Assembly (NCBI RefSeq): GCF_031599675.1 | Contig: NZ_CP134223.1 | Span: 4,898,001 to 4,962,000 of the forward strand | Direction of reading: 5' to 3' | Length of the DNA stretch: 64,000 nucleotides | Origin: Paenibacillus pedocola | Lineage (GTDB): Bacteria; Bacillota; Bacilli; Paenibacillales; Paenibacillaceae | In this document: in pieces, positions 34,026-42,804 of the stretch | Layout of the letters: each line of letters opens with the position of its first letter | How positions within the stretch are numbered: the stretch's first letter is position 1 | Made by a program: the position numbers and the translations under genes | Notes under the pieces: generated by a model | Seen by the model: only the letters and a program-made list of their open reading frames with translations | Told to the model about the DNA's origin: nothing | Databases searched by the model: none

Positions 34026-35351
34026 TCATGAGGGGTCTTTGCCTTTCTTTCTAAGCAGCTTGGCCTTGGCCAGAGTTGTCCCTTGCGGGAAGGAAGTGAA
34101 CTGGCTTTTGGATATGCCGATTTGTTGAGCGGTATAGATGCCGGTATGCCCCGAGAACAAATAACTCACGAGACAAGCGATAAAGAGGTAAACGGCCCCT
34201 TCGGCTCCAAACAATTCAATGCCCATCAAAAAGCAGGCGATAGGCGTGTTAGTGGCACCGCAGAATACAGCGACAAAACCGAGTGCGGCCAGAAAAGGGG
34301 CATACAGGTGTAAAAAACCGGATAATGCATGTCCCAATGTAGCACCAATGGCAAATAACGGTGTGACTTCCCCGCCTTGAAAACCCGCTCCCAGGGTCAG
34401 CGATGTGAATACAAGCTTTCCTAAGAAAGCAAACGGAGCAACGTCCCCGGTAAATGAATCCTGAATCAGAGGGATCCCCAGCCCCAGATAATCTCTAGTC
34501 CCCACAACGTAAACCAGCACAATAATCACTACGCCACCGACAGCACTTTTTATCATTGGATTAGCGAACCAGCGGGTATAGCCCTTTTTCAGCGCATGTG
34601 TCAGCTCACTGAACAGGATGCTGGTAAGTCCAAACAAAATGGAAGCAAATACAACCTTAAGCAGTACTACAAAAGTCAGAGAAGGAATATCTCCTATGGG
34701 ATAGTGAAGATGTGTGATGCCCCAGAATGAAGTAGCTGTCAAATTACCGACAAAGCTGGCGATAAAAGCAGGGATAAGCGCTTCATGACTGATTAACCCA
34801 ATCGCAAGCACTTCCAGTCCAAACACCGTTCCCGCTAAAGGTGTTCCAAAGATCGAGCCAAAGCCGCCGCTAATCCCGCAAATCAGCAGAATCCTCCGGT
34901 CAACGGGGCCGACCTTTAACATCTTTCCAAACCAATCCGCTAGGCTGCCGCCCATCTGCACCGCGGTCCCCTCCCGTCCTGCAGAGCCGCCAAACAAATG
35001 GGTGATAAGCGTTCCAAATAATACAAGCGGAGCCATCCGCAGCATTACGGGCTCATTGCCAGCCTGAATTTGCTCCAGAATTAAGTTATTTCCCTTAGCA
35101 CTGCTGCCCCCGTATTTGAAATATAACAAGCTGACCAGTGCCCCTCCCAGAGGAAGCAAAAAGAGCAGCCATGGATGGGCCAGTCTTGTATCCGTCACAA
35201 AGTCCAGGCTTTTCAGAAAAAAAGCTGACGCTGTTCCTGTTAATATCCCCACTCCGCCCCCGAGTACAATCCATTTAAGTAAAGTTCCCCAAGATGCAGC
35301 AAACCACCATTTCTCAGCAGCCTCAGACCATTTTTGTTTCAACCGGGTCAT
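34026..35351 (-). CDS. CLC-F type fluoride/proton antiporter
   Basis: The 441-residue CLC-family membrane protein has about a dozen hydrophobic helices. The selectivity-region motifs are GNNLILEQI (in place of the chloride-type GSGIP), GREGTAVQMG with the gating Glu, and GSIFGTPLAGTVFGLEV. The replaced GSGIP and GREGT form are typical of the CLC-F branch that expels fluoride. Decisive support is the fluoride riboswitch in its leader. It would protect enolase and pyrophosphatase by exporting F-. ATG 35351 follows AAAGGAA with proper spacing; the longer frame to 35384 starts inside the riboswitch terminator. Confidence 0.92.
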   Translation of the reverse strand: MTRLKQKWSEAAEKWWFAASWGTLLKWIVLGGGVGILTGTASAFFLKSLDFVTDTRLAHPWLLFLLPLGGALVSLLYFKYGGSSAKGNNLILEQIQAGNEPVMLRMAPLVLFGTLITHLFGGSAGREGTAVQMGGSLADWFGKMLKVGPVDRRILLICGISGGFGSIFGTPLAGTVFGLEVLAIGLISHEALIPAFIASFVGNLTATSFWGITHLHYPIGDIPSLTFVVLLKVVFASILFGLTSILFSELTHALKKGYTRWFANPMIKSAVGGVVIIVLVYVVGTRDYLGLGIPLIQDSFTGDVAPFAFLGKLVFTSLTLGAGFQGGEVTPLFAIGATLGHALSGFLHLYAPFLAALGFVAVFCGATNTPIACFLMGIELFGAEGAVYLFIACLVSYLFSGHTGIYTAQQIGISKSQFTSFPQGTTLAKAKLLRKKGKDPS

Positions 35352-35384
35352 TATATTCGTTCCTTTCGCATGAAAATCATACAT

Positions 35385-35466
35385 ACAAATAGACTCCTAC
35401 CAGGAAATATTTCGCTGGTAGGAGTCATTAGCCTCGCGGCAGTTACGGCGAACTCCATCGCCCTAG
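35385..35466 (-). promoter_or_regulatory. fluoride riboswitch (crcB motif)
   Basis: On the minus strand the aptamer starts with GGGCGATGGAGTTCGCC (35463-35447). It continues GTAACTGCCGCGAGGC-TAATGA and pairs on to GACTCCTACC, matching the conserved GGCGAUGG-GUUCGCC / CUAAU pattern of the fluoride aptamer. The 3' part overlaps a strong hairpin (35426-35392) followed by TATTTGT, a likely terminator released when fluoride binds. It sits directly before the CLC-F gene. Confidence 0.93.
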
Positions 35467-35478
35467 TATCGTAGACTT

Positions 35479-35507
35479 ATTTTAGTATTTCGCATCAGAA
35501 TCGTCAA
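35479..35507 (-). promoter_or_regulatory. sigma-A promoter of the fluoride exporter
   Basis: TTGACG (35507-35502), a 17-nt spacer and TAAAAT (35484-35479) are on the minus strand. They place the start a few bases before the riboswitch. Confidence 0.8.
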
Positions 35508-35752
35508 TAGTGAGGCTGGCCCGTTTCGAAGAGTTCCGGCATTTTATCCAAAGTCTTGTCGACAGATGTCACAAATAACACAATAACACCATAATCTATC
35601 GACACAATGTGACATATGGGTCATTTATAATAACAATAGTAAACGGGTAAGTTTTATATACTTTCATAAAACCTACCTATACCTTGCCCTATATGCCTAA
35701 ATATTTCATTTTTTATCAGTTTACCAAAATAAATGTACTACAAAATATTATA

Positions 35753-35781
35753 TTGACGTAAGAATTATTAACATGTAGTAT
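35753..35781 (+). promoter_or_regulatory. sigma-A promoter of the oligopeptide-type ABC operon
   Basis: TTGACG (35753-35758), a 17-nt spacer and TAGTAT (35776-35781) occur in an AT-rich region. The start near 35788 gives a long leader of about 330 nt. Confidence 0.65.
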
Positions 35782-35787
35782 AAACCA

Positions 35788-36115
35788 TAATTTATATACA
35801 AAGGTTTTGCCCGCCAGGTTGGGAAGTTTCTTTCTGTCTCTAATTGACCTCCGGTCTATTCAGCGCCCCGTGCTGTATTGCAGAAACGGACGTCGCCTAA
35901 CAGAGCAAAGGGTTATTACATGGACAGCAGAAACTCTCCAACATCACTAAGATCCATTCATTGGGCAAGCACTATCTAACTGCCGAGGAGGTCGAACAAA
36001 GCCTTAGATTACAGAGAGACAGCAAGAGCGCGGACTACACCCCAGAACAACTCAATTTTAAGTCCAGTATCAGGTAAACTACTTACCCGCACTTAAAAAA
36101 GGAGGAGTAAACGGA
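35788..36115 (+). other. long leader of the ABC operon with a possible 19-codon ORF
   Basis: The leader contains a short ORF at 35920-35979 (MDSRNSPTSLRSIHWASTI) preceded by AAAGGG at a 7-nt distance. A second frame (35901-36077) stays open for 58 codons without a good start. No known riboswitch was recognised. It may hold a leader peptide or be a remnant of a decayed gene. The ORFs are not supported strongly enough to call as genes. Confidence 0.3.
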
Positions 36116-37852
36116 ATGACAAAAAAAAGAAATTGGTGGTCTATCTTACTTATCGTATCGCTCATAGGAATTTTGTTCACTGGCTGCAGTACAAATAACA
36201 CTGCAAATACTCCTAACGCAACTGCAGAGAGCACAGCTCCTGCAGAAAGTGCGGCACCTGAAGCCTCTGCACCGGCCGCTGACGCACCGGTTGACGGCGG
36301 AACCCTCGTAATGAGCACCTTCTCCGATATCGTTAATATTAACCCGCTCCTGATTGGCGACACCTCATCAGGCGATGTCGCCAACTTCGTATTCGCACAA
36401 ATCTATGATCTGGACCGTGCAGGTAACGTAACCGCTGAACCGTGGTCGCTGGCTGCAGAGCTTCCGGAAATCTCCGCGGATGGTCTGACCTATACCGTTA
36501 AATTGAAAGATACCATCAAATGGAGTGACGGCCAGCCGATCACTGCGGATGATGTAGTGTATACAATTGAAACCGCGAAGAATCCGGAAACCGGATCACC
36601 GCTGATCAGCCAGTATGATAAGGTGAAAACCGTTGAGAAGGTTGATGACCATACCGTTAAATTTACAATGAGCCAGGTCTATGCACCGTTCCTGTATGCT
36701 TTGTGCCAAGCCATCGTACCCGCGCATGTTCTAAAGGATGTAGCTCCAAAAGACATTCAGACGAACGCATACGGGACTGACCCGGCTAAAACCGTAACAA
36801 GCGGACCATGGAAATGGACAGCCTGGAAACAAGGCGAAAGCCACACGCTGGATGCCAATCCAGACTACTGGGGAGAAGTTAAACCACATATTTCCCAGCT
36901 CGTATACAAAATCTACGCGGATCAGAATACCGAGGTTCAAGCCATTCTGAAAGGCGACACCGACCATATCAGTGCAATTCCGGTAACACAGGTTGAAGCA
37001 GCCAAAGCAGATGGCGATATTGCGATCATCCAGAAGCCGGGTGCGCAGTATGAATATCTTGGATTCAACTTTGATGCCAACAATTTCAAGGACAAATATG
37101 GATTATTCGAAGGCCAGAAGACCAGACAGGCGATTGCCCACGCTCTCAACCGTCAAGGTATGGTAGACAATATTCTTAAAGGTGTAGGCGCCCTGATGAA
37201 TGCACCGTTCCTGCCGGATACCTGGGCTGACCCGGGTGATGCAGCCGTGAACTATGACTACAATGCAGAAACCGCCAAGCAGCTCCTCGCTGAAGATGGC
37301 TGGGTTGCCGGCACTGACGGTATTCTCACCAAAGACGGTCACCGCTTCTCCTTCGAGCTGCAGTACAATGCCGGCAACAGCCGCCGTGAACAGGTCGCTG
37401 CCGTTATCCAGCAGAACCTGAAGGATGTAGGTATCGAAGTAACTCCGAAAGCCATTGACTTCGCTTCCTGGATTGACCAGAATGTCACACCGGGTAAATT
37501 CCAGGCGGTTCTCCTGGCCTGGTCCCTGAACAACCCGGACCCGGATGCTGAGAGCATTTTCTCCTCCAAGTACTTCCCGCCTGCCGGACAGAACGCCGGC
37601 TGGTATAAGAACGAGAAGCTGGATCAGCTGTGGGTAGACGGATACTCCACCGTTGACCAGGATAAACGCAAAGAGATTTATAAAGAGGTAGGTAAAGAAA
37701 TCTCCACGGATCTTCCTTATGTATTCTTGTACCAGTACGGTCAGGCGATTGGCACGGGTCCTAGAGTCCACTGGGCAGAAGAAGATGCTCCGGAACCATC
37801 CCTCGGCTATGGACAATTCTTCCACGCTATTAAATGGTGGGTAACTGACTAA
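36116..37852 (+). CDS. peptide-type ABC transporter substrate-binding lipoprotein (OppA/DppE family)
   Basis: The 578-residue lipoprotein has signal MTKKRNWWSILLIVSLIGIL and lipobox Cys24 (FTGCS). An Ala/Glu/Pro-rich linker (to about residue 60) follows, then the SBP_bac_5 domain (DGLTYTVKLKDTIKWSDGQP is typical). It captures oligopeptides or other solutes (nickel and some sugars are known alternatives) for the following permeases. AAAGGAGGAG precedes the ATG. It is the first gene of a five-gene operon; a hairpin after it probably makes it the most highly expressed member. Confidence 0.93.
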   Translation: MTKKRNWWSILLIVSLIGILFTGCSTNNTANTPNATAESTAPAESAAPEASAPAADAPVDGGTLVMSTFSDIVNINPLLIGDTSSGDVANFVFAQIYDLDRAGNVTAEPWSLAAELPEISADGLTYTVKLKDTIKWSDGQPITADDVVYTIETAKNPETGSPLISQYDKVKTVEKVDDHTVKFTMSQVYAPFLYALCQAIVPAHVLKDVAPKDIQTNAYGTDPAKTVTSGPWKWTAWKQGESHTLDANPDYWGEVKPHISQLVYKIYADQNTEVQAILKGDTDHISAIPVTQVEAAKADGDIAIIQKPGAQYEYLGFNFDANNFKDKYGLFEGQKTRQAIAHALNRQGMVDNILKGVGALMNAPFLPDTWADPGDAAVNYDYNAETAKQLLAEDGWVAGTDGILTKDGHRFSFELQYNAGNSRREQVAAVIQQNLKDVGIEVTPKAIDFASWIDQNVTPGKFQAVLLAWSLNNPDPDAESIFSSKYFPPAGQNAGWYKNEKLDQLWVDGYSTVDQDKRKEIYKEVGKEISTDLPYVFLYQYGQAIGTGPRVHWAEEDAPEPSLGYGQFFHAIKWWVTD

Positions 37853-37884
37853 ACATAACGGACACAGGAAATAGAATCTCGGAA

Positions 37885-37908
37885 GGGGAAAGAGAAGTCT
37901 CTTTCTCC
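37885..37908 (+). other. intercistronic hairpin after the binding-protein gene
   Basis: The stem GGGGAAAGAGA / TCTCTTTCTCC is followed by TTCTCCTTTTG. It is a plausible partial terminator or stabiliser between the binding-protein and permease genes. Confidence 0.55.
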
Positions 37909-37977
37909 TTCTCCTTTTGTCTGAGGGAGATTGCATTCCGGATTCTATACCCTAACTTCTCTAGGAGGATATAGTTC

Positions 37978-38949
37978 ATGACAGAATATCTGATCCGTCG
38001 CGTACTGCAATCAGTACTGGTCATCTTTCTGATAACGCTGCTTACATTTCTTCTCATTCACGCTGCTCCCGGAGGGCCGACCAAAGTGATGCTGTCCCCG
38101 GGACTGTCCCCTGAGGTGCTTGAGCAGCAAGCTAAGAATCTCGGTCTGGATAAACCTATTCCGGTCCAGTATGTCCACTGGATTGGCGATTTGCTGCAAG
38201 GCGATTTGGGTTACACTTTCAAAAACCATATTGCCGTATCGGATCTGCTCTGGCCGCGTATCGCCAATACTTTTATTCTCATGGGGGCTGCCTGGCTGGT
38301 TTCGCTGGTGATCTCGATCCCATGGGGCATCTATAACAGCACCAAGGTATACGGCTTGTCTGATCAGACGGCCTCCTTCATCTCCTATCTGGGGTTCGCG
38401 ATGCCTACCTTTTGGTTCGGAATACTGCTTCAGCAGTGGCTGTCCATTAAGCTGGACTGGTTTCCACTCTCGGATATGCATTCTAGAGGACATGAGGGGG
38501 ATATCGGAGACTTATTCATGCACCTCGTATTGCCCGTAACGGTTCTGGCACTTGGCTTCCTCGCCTCTTATATGAAATATGCCCGGTCAAGCATGCTCGA
38601 GGTCCTGGATCAGGATTATATCCGCACTGCCCGGGCCAAAGGAGTACAGGAACGTAAGGTTGTATTCCGGCATGCGCTGCGCAACGCGCTTATCCCAATT
38701 ATTACGATACTGGGACTTGATCTGCCTATTCTGGTAGCAGGGGCTACATTGACGGAGAATGTCTTCAACTGGCCGGGGATGGGCCGCTGGTTTGTAGAAA
38801 TGGCGAACTCACGTGAATACTCGGCGCTTATGTCCATCACCATTGTCATAGCTGTCATGGTCGTCATCGGCAATCTGGTGGCTGATATCCTGTATGCCGT
38901 AGTAGATCCCCGTGTAAAACTCGGCAAGCAAGGAGGCAAAGCAGCATGA
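37978..38949 (+). CDS. oligopeptide-type ABC permease (OppB family)
   Basis: The 323-residue permease has a typical N-terminal helix (MTEYLIRRVLQSVLVIFLIT) followed by six membrane helices in all. The EAA-type loop YIRTARAKGVQERKVVFRHA near residues 217-236 docks the ATPase. It forms the channel with the OppC-type protein, whose gene overlaps by 4 bp. CTAGGAGG precedes the ATG. Confidence 0.93.
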   Translation: MTEYLIRRVLQSVLVIFLITLLTFLLIHAAPGGPTKVMLSPGLSPEVLEQQAKNLGLDKPIPVQYVHWIGDLLQGDLGYTFKNHIAVSDLLWPRIANTFILMGAAWLVSLVISIPWGIYNSTKVYGLSDQTASFISYLGFAMPTFWFGILLQQWLSIKLDWFPLSDMHSRGHEGDIGDLFMHLVLPVTVLALGFLASYMKYARSSMLEVLDQDYIRTARAKGVQERKVVFRHALRNALIPIITILGLDLPILVAGATLTENVFNWPGMGRWFVEMANSREYSALMSITIVIAVMVVIGNLVADILYAVVDPRVKLGKQGGKAA

Positions 38950-39965
38950 GTACCGACCATTCACAACTTGTTGCCCAATCGTCTGCATCTGCTTCCGGAA
39001 CACCTGATAGCGGTTTGACACCTGCTCCCGGCCCGCAGATTTCAGCGGATGTCTCTAAACGGCCTCCCGGCCCATGGGTAGTGCTGTGGAAGAAGTTCTC
39101 CCGCAATCCTTACGCGATGAGCGGACTTATTGTATTACTCGTCTTTATTATCGCCGGGATATTAGCCCCTAAGCTCACCAAGTTCGACCCGGCAGCCATT
39201 GATTTGATGTTTCCTAATCTGAAGCCGGGTGCCGAAGGCCATTTGCTCGGGACAGACGAGCTTGGACGCGATGTGTTTACCAGACTTTTGTACAGCGCGA
39301 GGGTTTCTCTAATGATCGGTTTCTCTGTTGCCTTGGCTTCCGTTGCGATCGGTTCCGTTATCGGGGCAATTTCAGGATATTTTGGCGGCTGGGTCGATAC
39401 GGTATTCATGCGCATTGTTGATGTGATGAACTCTGTACCTTCACTTTTCCTGAACATCCTGTTCATGGCCATCTTCGGGTCGCAGATTAAATACATGATT
39501 CTGATCCTGGCCCTGACGAGCTGGATGAGCATTGCCCGGCTGGTCCGCGGTACCTTCCTGCAGCTAAGGGAGATGCAATATGTTGAAGCCGCCAAAGCGA
39601 TCGGCGTATCGAGCTGGGGAATTATCTTCCGCCATCTGCTGCGCAATGCGAGCTTCCCGATCATCGTCAATGCGACTCTGATGGTCGGCGGTGCCATCCT
39701 GAGTGAATCGGCACTCTCTTATCTGGGGCTAGGTGTTCAGGCACCAAAAGCCAGCTGGGGAGTCATGCTCAGCAACGCCCAGGAATTCATGCTGGTTGAC
39801 CCGATGCAGGCCGTATATCCGGGCCTTTGCATCCTGCTTGTAGTACTCGCCGTTAACTTTATCGGCGACGGAATCCGGGATGCTCTTGATCCCAGACAGC
39901 AAGTGACCAAATCCCGGAGGAGGCTGGAAAAATGGCGGAAAAACTACTCGAAATCCGGAAACTGA
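38946..39965 (+). CDS. oligopeptide-type ABC permease (OppC family)
   Basis: The 339-residue second permease has an unusually long hydrophilic N-terminus (about 65 residues rich in Ser, Pro and Ala) before the first helix. It then shows the OppC marks: LLGTDELGRDVFTRLLYSAR and the EAA loop YVEAAKAIGVSSWGIIFRHL. Five to six membrane helices follow. The 5' end overlaps oppB-like by 4 bp and the 3' end overlaps the ATPase gene by 34 bp, so translation is tightly linked. Confidence 0.93.
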   Translation: MSTDHSQLVAQSSASASGTPDSGLTPAPGPQISADVSKRPPGPWVVLWKKFSRNPYAMSGLIVLLVFIIAGILAPKLTKFDPAAIDLMFPNLKPGAEGHLLGTDELGRDVFTRLLYSARVSLMIGFSVALASVAIGSVIGAISGYFGGWVDTVFMRIVDVMNSVPSLFLNILFMAIFGSQIKYMILILALTSWMSIARLVRGTFLQLREMQYVEAAKAIGVSSWGIIFRHLLRNASFPIIVNATLMVGGAILSESALSYLGLGVQAPKASWGVMLSNAQEFMLVDPMQAVYPGLCILLVVLAVNFIGDGIRDALDPRQQVTKSRRRLEKWRKNYSKSGN

Positions 39966-40951
39966 CCACCGGCTTTGCCACCGAAAAGGGGCTCGTCAAA
40001 GCTACAGATGCAATCTCGATTTCGGTTAAGAAAGGCCAGACGGTCTGTCTTGTCGGTGAATCCGGCAGCGGGAAAAGCGTAACCTCACTGGCTATCATGC
40101 GTTTGATCGATTATGCCGGAGGAATGATTATGGAAGGCAGCATAGATTTCCATGGTCAGGATCTTGCCGCGAAGAAGCAGGAGGACATGCGTAAAATCCG
40201 CGGCAACCAGATCGCGATGATCTTTCAGGACCCGATGTCCTCTCTCAATCCGGTATTCACCGTAGGCGAACAAATAGCCGAGAGCCTTCGGCTGCATCAG
40301 AACAAAGGAAACGACGAAGCGATGAAAGCTGCTGTTGATCTGCTTAAGCTGGTTGGCATTCCGGCACCCGAGATCCGGGCTAAGCAATATCCGCATGAAC
40401 TGTCCGGCGGGATGTGTCAGCGCGTGGTCATCGCCATTGCGCTCGCCTGTAACCCGGAGCTGCTGATTGCCGATGAACCGACGACAGCCCTTGATGTAAC
40501 CGTCCAGGCGCAGATTCTCGATCTTTTGCGTAAGCTTCAGGCGGAGCTTGGCATGTCGATCCTGCTTATCACTCATGATATGGGGGTAGCTGCAGAGATG
40601 GCAGACCGGATCGCGGTTATGTATGCCGGGGCTATCGTCGAGGAAGGTACGGTTGAAGAGATTTTCGATCACCCCAGCCATCCGTATACAGTGGGGCTGC
40701 TGCAGTCCATTCCCGGCTTTGAAGGGGAACGCGGCGGTGAGCTGTATACCATTCGCGGAACCATCCCGCCAATCGGCCAGCTTCCGTCCGGCTGCCGTTT
40801 TCATCCGCGCTGCCCGCATGCGATGGAGATCTGCCGCAGCCAGGAGCCGCCGAATTTCATGATTACGAGCGATCACCGGACGTCCTGCTGGCTGTTCCAA
40901 GACAAACCGGTCCAGACCGATTACAGCGATGAGGTGAGAACACATGGTTAA
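39932..40951 (+). CDS. oligopeptide-type ABC transporter ATPase (OppD family)
   Basis: The 339-residue ATPase has Walker A GESGSGKS, ABC signature LSGGMCQR and Walker B LLIADEPTTALDV. The C-terminal oligopeptide-transporter domain with clustered Cys (GCRFHPRCPHAMEIC) in OppD/DppD proteins can bind an Fe-S cluster. It pairs with the OppF-type subunit to power import. The start at 39932 lies inside the end of the previous gene with a GGAGGAGG site. Confidence 0.94.
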   Translation: MAEKLLEIRKLTTGFATEKGLVKATDAISISVKKGQTVCLVGESGSGKSVTSLAIMRLIDYAGGMIMEGSIDFHGQDLAAKKQEDMRKIRGNQIAMIFQDPMSSLNPVFTVGEQIAESLRLHQNKGNDEAMKAAVDLLKLVGIPAPEIRAKQYPHELSGGMCQRVVIAIALACNPELLIADEPTTALDVTVQAQILDLLRKLQAELGMSILLITHDMGVAAEMADRIAVMYAGAIVEEGTVEEIFDHPSHPYTVGLLQSIPGFEGERGGELYTIRGTIPPIGQLPSGCRFHPRCPHAMEICRSQEPPNFMITSDHRTSCWLFQDKPVQTDYSDEVRTHG

Positions 40952-41966
40952 GGAAGCGGTTGTTACAGCTGACAGTAAAGCTTTGACCTCAGCCGAGGTA
41001 CTGGTAGACATTAAGGACGTCAAAAAATATTTTCCCATCACCAAAGGCCTGCTGAACCGGACTGTTGGCCAAGTAAAAGCTGTTGACGGGGTAAGCCTGG
41101 CCATCCGCAAAGGCGAAACCTTTGGCCTGGTCGGAGAATCCGGCTGCGGGAAGTCTACCTTTGGACGTCTGCTGCTCCGGCTGCAGAGTGTGACAGAAGG
41201 AGAAGTGCTTTTTAAAGGTAAAGATATTCATTCTCTGGGGCATCAGGAGATGCGCCGCCTGCGCGAGGAAATGCAGATTATTTTTCAGGACCCTTTCGGT
41301 TCACTGAATCCCCGCTTTCTCGTCAAGGATATTATCGGCGAACCGCTGCGCATTCACCGGAGCATGTCTGCACGGGATATCGATGCCAGAGTGGTGGAGC
41401 TTATGGAGCTCGTAGGGCTTGATGCCAGCCGGAGAAACCGCTACCCGCATGAGTTCTCCGGCGGACAGCGCCAGCGGATCGGTATCGCCCGGGCAATCGC
41501 GCTAAATCCGCAGTTCATCGTTGCAGATGAAGCGGTATCCGCGCTCGATGTATCCGTCCAGTCCCAGGTGATCAATCTGCTCATGAAGCTGCAGAAGGAG
41601 CTTGGACTGACCTTCTTATTCATCGCCCACGGCCTGAATGTCGTACGCCACATCTCGGACCGCGTAGGAGTTATGTATCTGGGTAAAATGGTTGAAGTCG
41701 CTGAGACGGAGGCGCTGTTCGCCGCTCCTCTGCATCCCTATACAGCAGCGCTTCTCTCCGCCATTCCCAAGCCGACCCCAAGACGCAAGCAGGACCGTAT
41801 CGTCCTGGAGGGTGATGTTCCTTCTCCCGCCAATCCGCCTTCCGGCTGCAGGTTCCATACCCGCTGTCCTTTGGCACAGGAGAAATGCCGTATGCAGGAG
41901 CCGCTGCTTGAGGAGGCAGCACCCGGGCGGATGGTAGCCTGCCATTTCCCGCTGGCTTCTGTGTAG
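40944..41966 (+). CDS. oligopeptide-type ABC transporter ATPase (OppF family)
   Basis: The 340-residue ATPase has Walker A GESGCGKS, signature FSGGQRQRIGIARA and Walker B FIVADEAVSALDVS (Ala where Pro is common). The C-terminal region contains GCRFHTRCPLAQEKC. It overlaps the preceding ATPase gene by 8 bp and ends the operon before a strong terminator. Together the five genes form a complete importer, unlike the glucan importer that lacks its own ATPase. Confidence 0.94.
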   Translation: MVKEAVVTADSKALTSAEVLVDIKDVKKYFPITKGLLNRTVGQVKAVDGVSLAIRKGETFGLVGESGCGKSTFGRLLLRLQSVTEGEVLFKGKDIHSLGHQEMRRLREEMQIIFQDPFGSLNPRFLVKDIIGEPLRIHRSMSARDIDARVVELMELVGLDASRRNRYPHEFSGGQRQRIGIARAIALNPQFIVADEAVSALDVSVQSQVINLLMKLQKELGLTFLFIAHGLNVVRHISDRVGVMYLGKMVEVAETEALFAAPLHPYTAALLSAIPKPTPRRKQDRIVLEGDVPSPANPPSGCRFHTRCPLAQEKCRMQEPLLEEAAPGRMVACHFPLASV

Positions 41967-41989
41967 CAGAAGCTTTCACAGGAAGCAGC

Positions 41990-42021
41990 AAAAACGCCTA
42001 ACCGGCCGGTTAGGCGTTTTT
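41990..42021. terminator. bidirectional terminator after the ABC operon and cymR
   Basis: A perfect palindrome (AAAAACGCCTAACCGG / CCGGTTAGGCGTTTTT) has A and T runs on either side. It serves both the ABC operon and the convergent cymR. Confidence 0.9.
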
Positions 42022-42065
42022 GGTGTAGAAAGCAATACAGATGAAGAACAGCTCTGAAGAGCAGC

Positions 42066-42485
42066 TCAGATGTAAAACATATAGTTATCTGCCTTGTTCT
42101 CTTCCTTATAGTTAATCAGGTCAGACAAGGTGGTGGAATCCATCACATCGGCGATGCTATCGCGGATGCGCAGCCAGAGATCGCGCTTGGCCGGGTCGTC
42201 TTCCTCGGTGAAATCAACCGGGGAGATCGGTCCTTCCAGAACGCGGATAATGTCACCGGCAGTGATGGTCGCTGAATCCCGGGACAGAATATATCCGCCG
42301 TAGGCTCCGCGGATGCTCTTTACAAGTCCGGCATTCCGCAGCGGGGCAATTAATTGCTCCAGATAATGCTCGGACAAACCGTTTTTTTCGGCAATGCTTT
42401 TAAGCGATGTAGGCCCCTCGCCGAATTTCAGGGCAAGCTCCATCATAATGGTTAATCCGTAACGTCCTTTTGTTGATATTTTCAA
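42066..42485 (-). CDS. cymR: Rrf2-family regulator, CymR-type
   Basis: This 139-residue Rrf2 protein has a winged helix at residues 1-80 (MKISTKGRYGLTIMMELALK start, YGGYILSRD wing). It has no cysteine at all, so it cannot hold an Fe-S cluster like IscR. This and the neighbouring mnmA gene point to CymR, the repressor of cysteine metabolism that acts with CysK in Bacillus. The start is TTG 42485 with AGAGGTG 5 nt upstream. It is divergent from mnmA. Confidence 0.88.
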   Translation of the reverse strand: MKISTKGRYGLTIMMELALKFGEGPTSLKSIAEKNGLSEHYLEQLIAPLRNAGLVKSIRGAYGGYILSRDSATITAGDIIRVLEGPISPVDFTEEDDPAKRDLWLRIRDSIADVMDSTTLSDLINYKEENKADNYMFYI

Positions 42486-42804
42486 AGGGGCACCTCTTTC
42501 GGTTTAATTGCTGCTGGTGTCTGAATCATAGAAAGCTCAGTAGACATGAGAAATGTCATATCAACGTATTCCGATGTTTGCTCTATGCTTATGTTATCAT
42601 ATCTGCGGACACATTTGCAGCGCAAAACACAACTTTTTGGCAAAATGTTCGCCTCCGGTGGACAAATTGTCAAAATCGCCTGCTTTTCCGCAACAAATTC
42701 CTCTGATCAAAGGGAGCTTGGGGTAGACAGGTGTGTTATAATACAAAATGAGCCGGGTGTTTAGTGTGATACCGGTATTTTTTGCATAGAAAATGGTGAT
42801 TACG
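42486..42804. promoter_or_regulatory. divergent cymR-mnmA promoter region
   Basis: For mnmA an extended -10 (TGT-TATAAT, 42734-42742) is seen on the plus strand. For cymR a TTGCGC-N18-TATGAT candidate on the minus strand ends near 42590. A TTGACA hexamer with a small palindrome (GACAATTTGTC) lies between. No gene is present. Confidence 0.55.

Noticed and set aside
42066..42485. IscR-type iron-sulfur regulator
   Set aside because: The Rrf2 protein contains no cysteine, so it cannot carry a cluster; CymR fits better.
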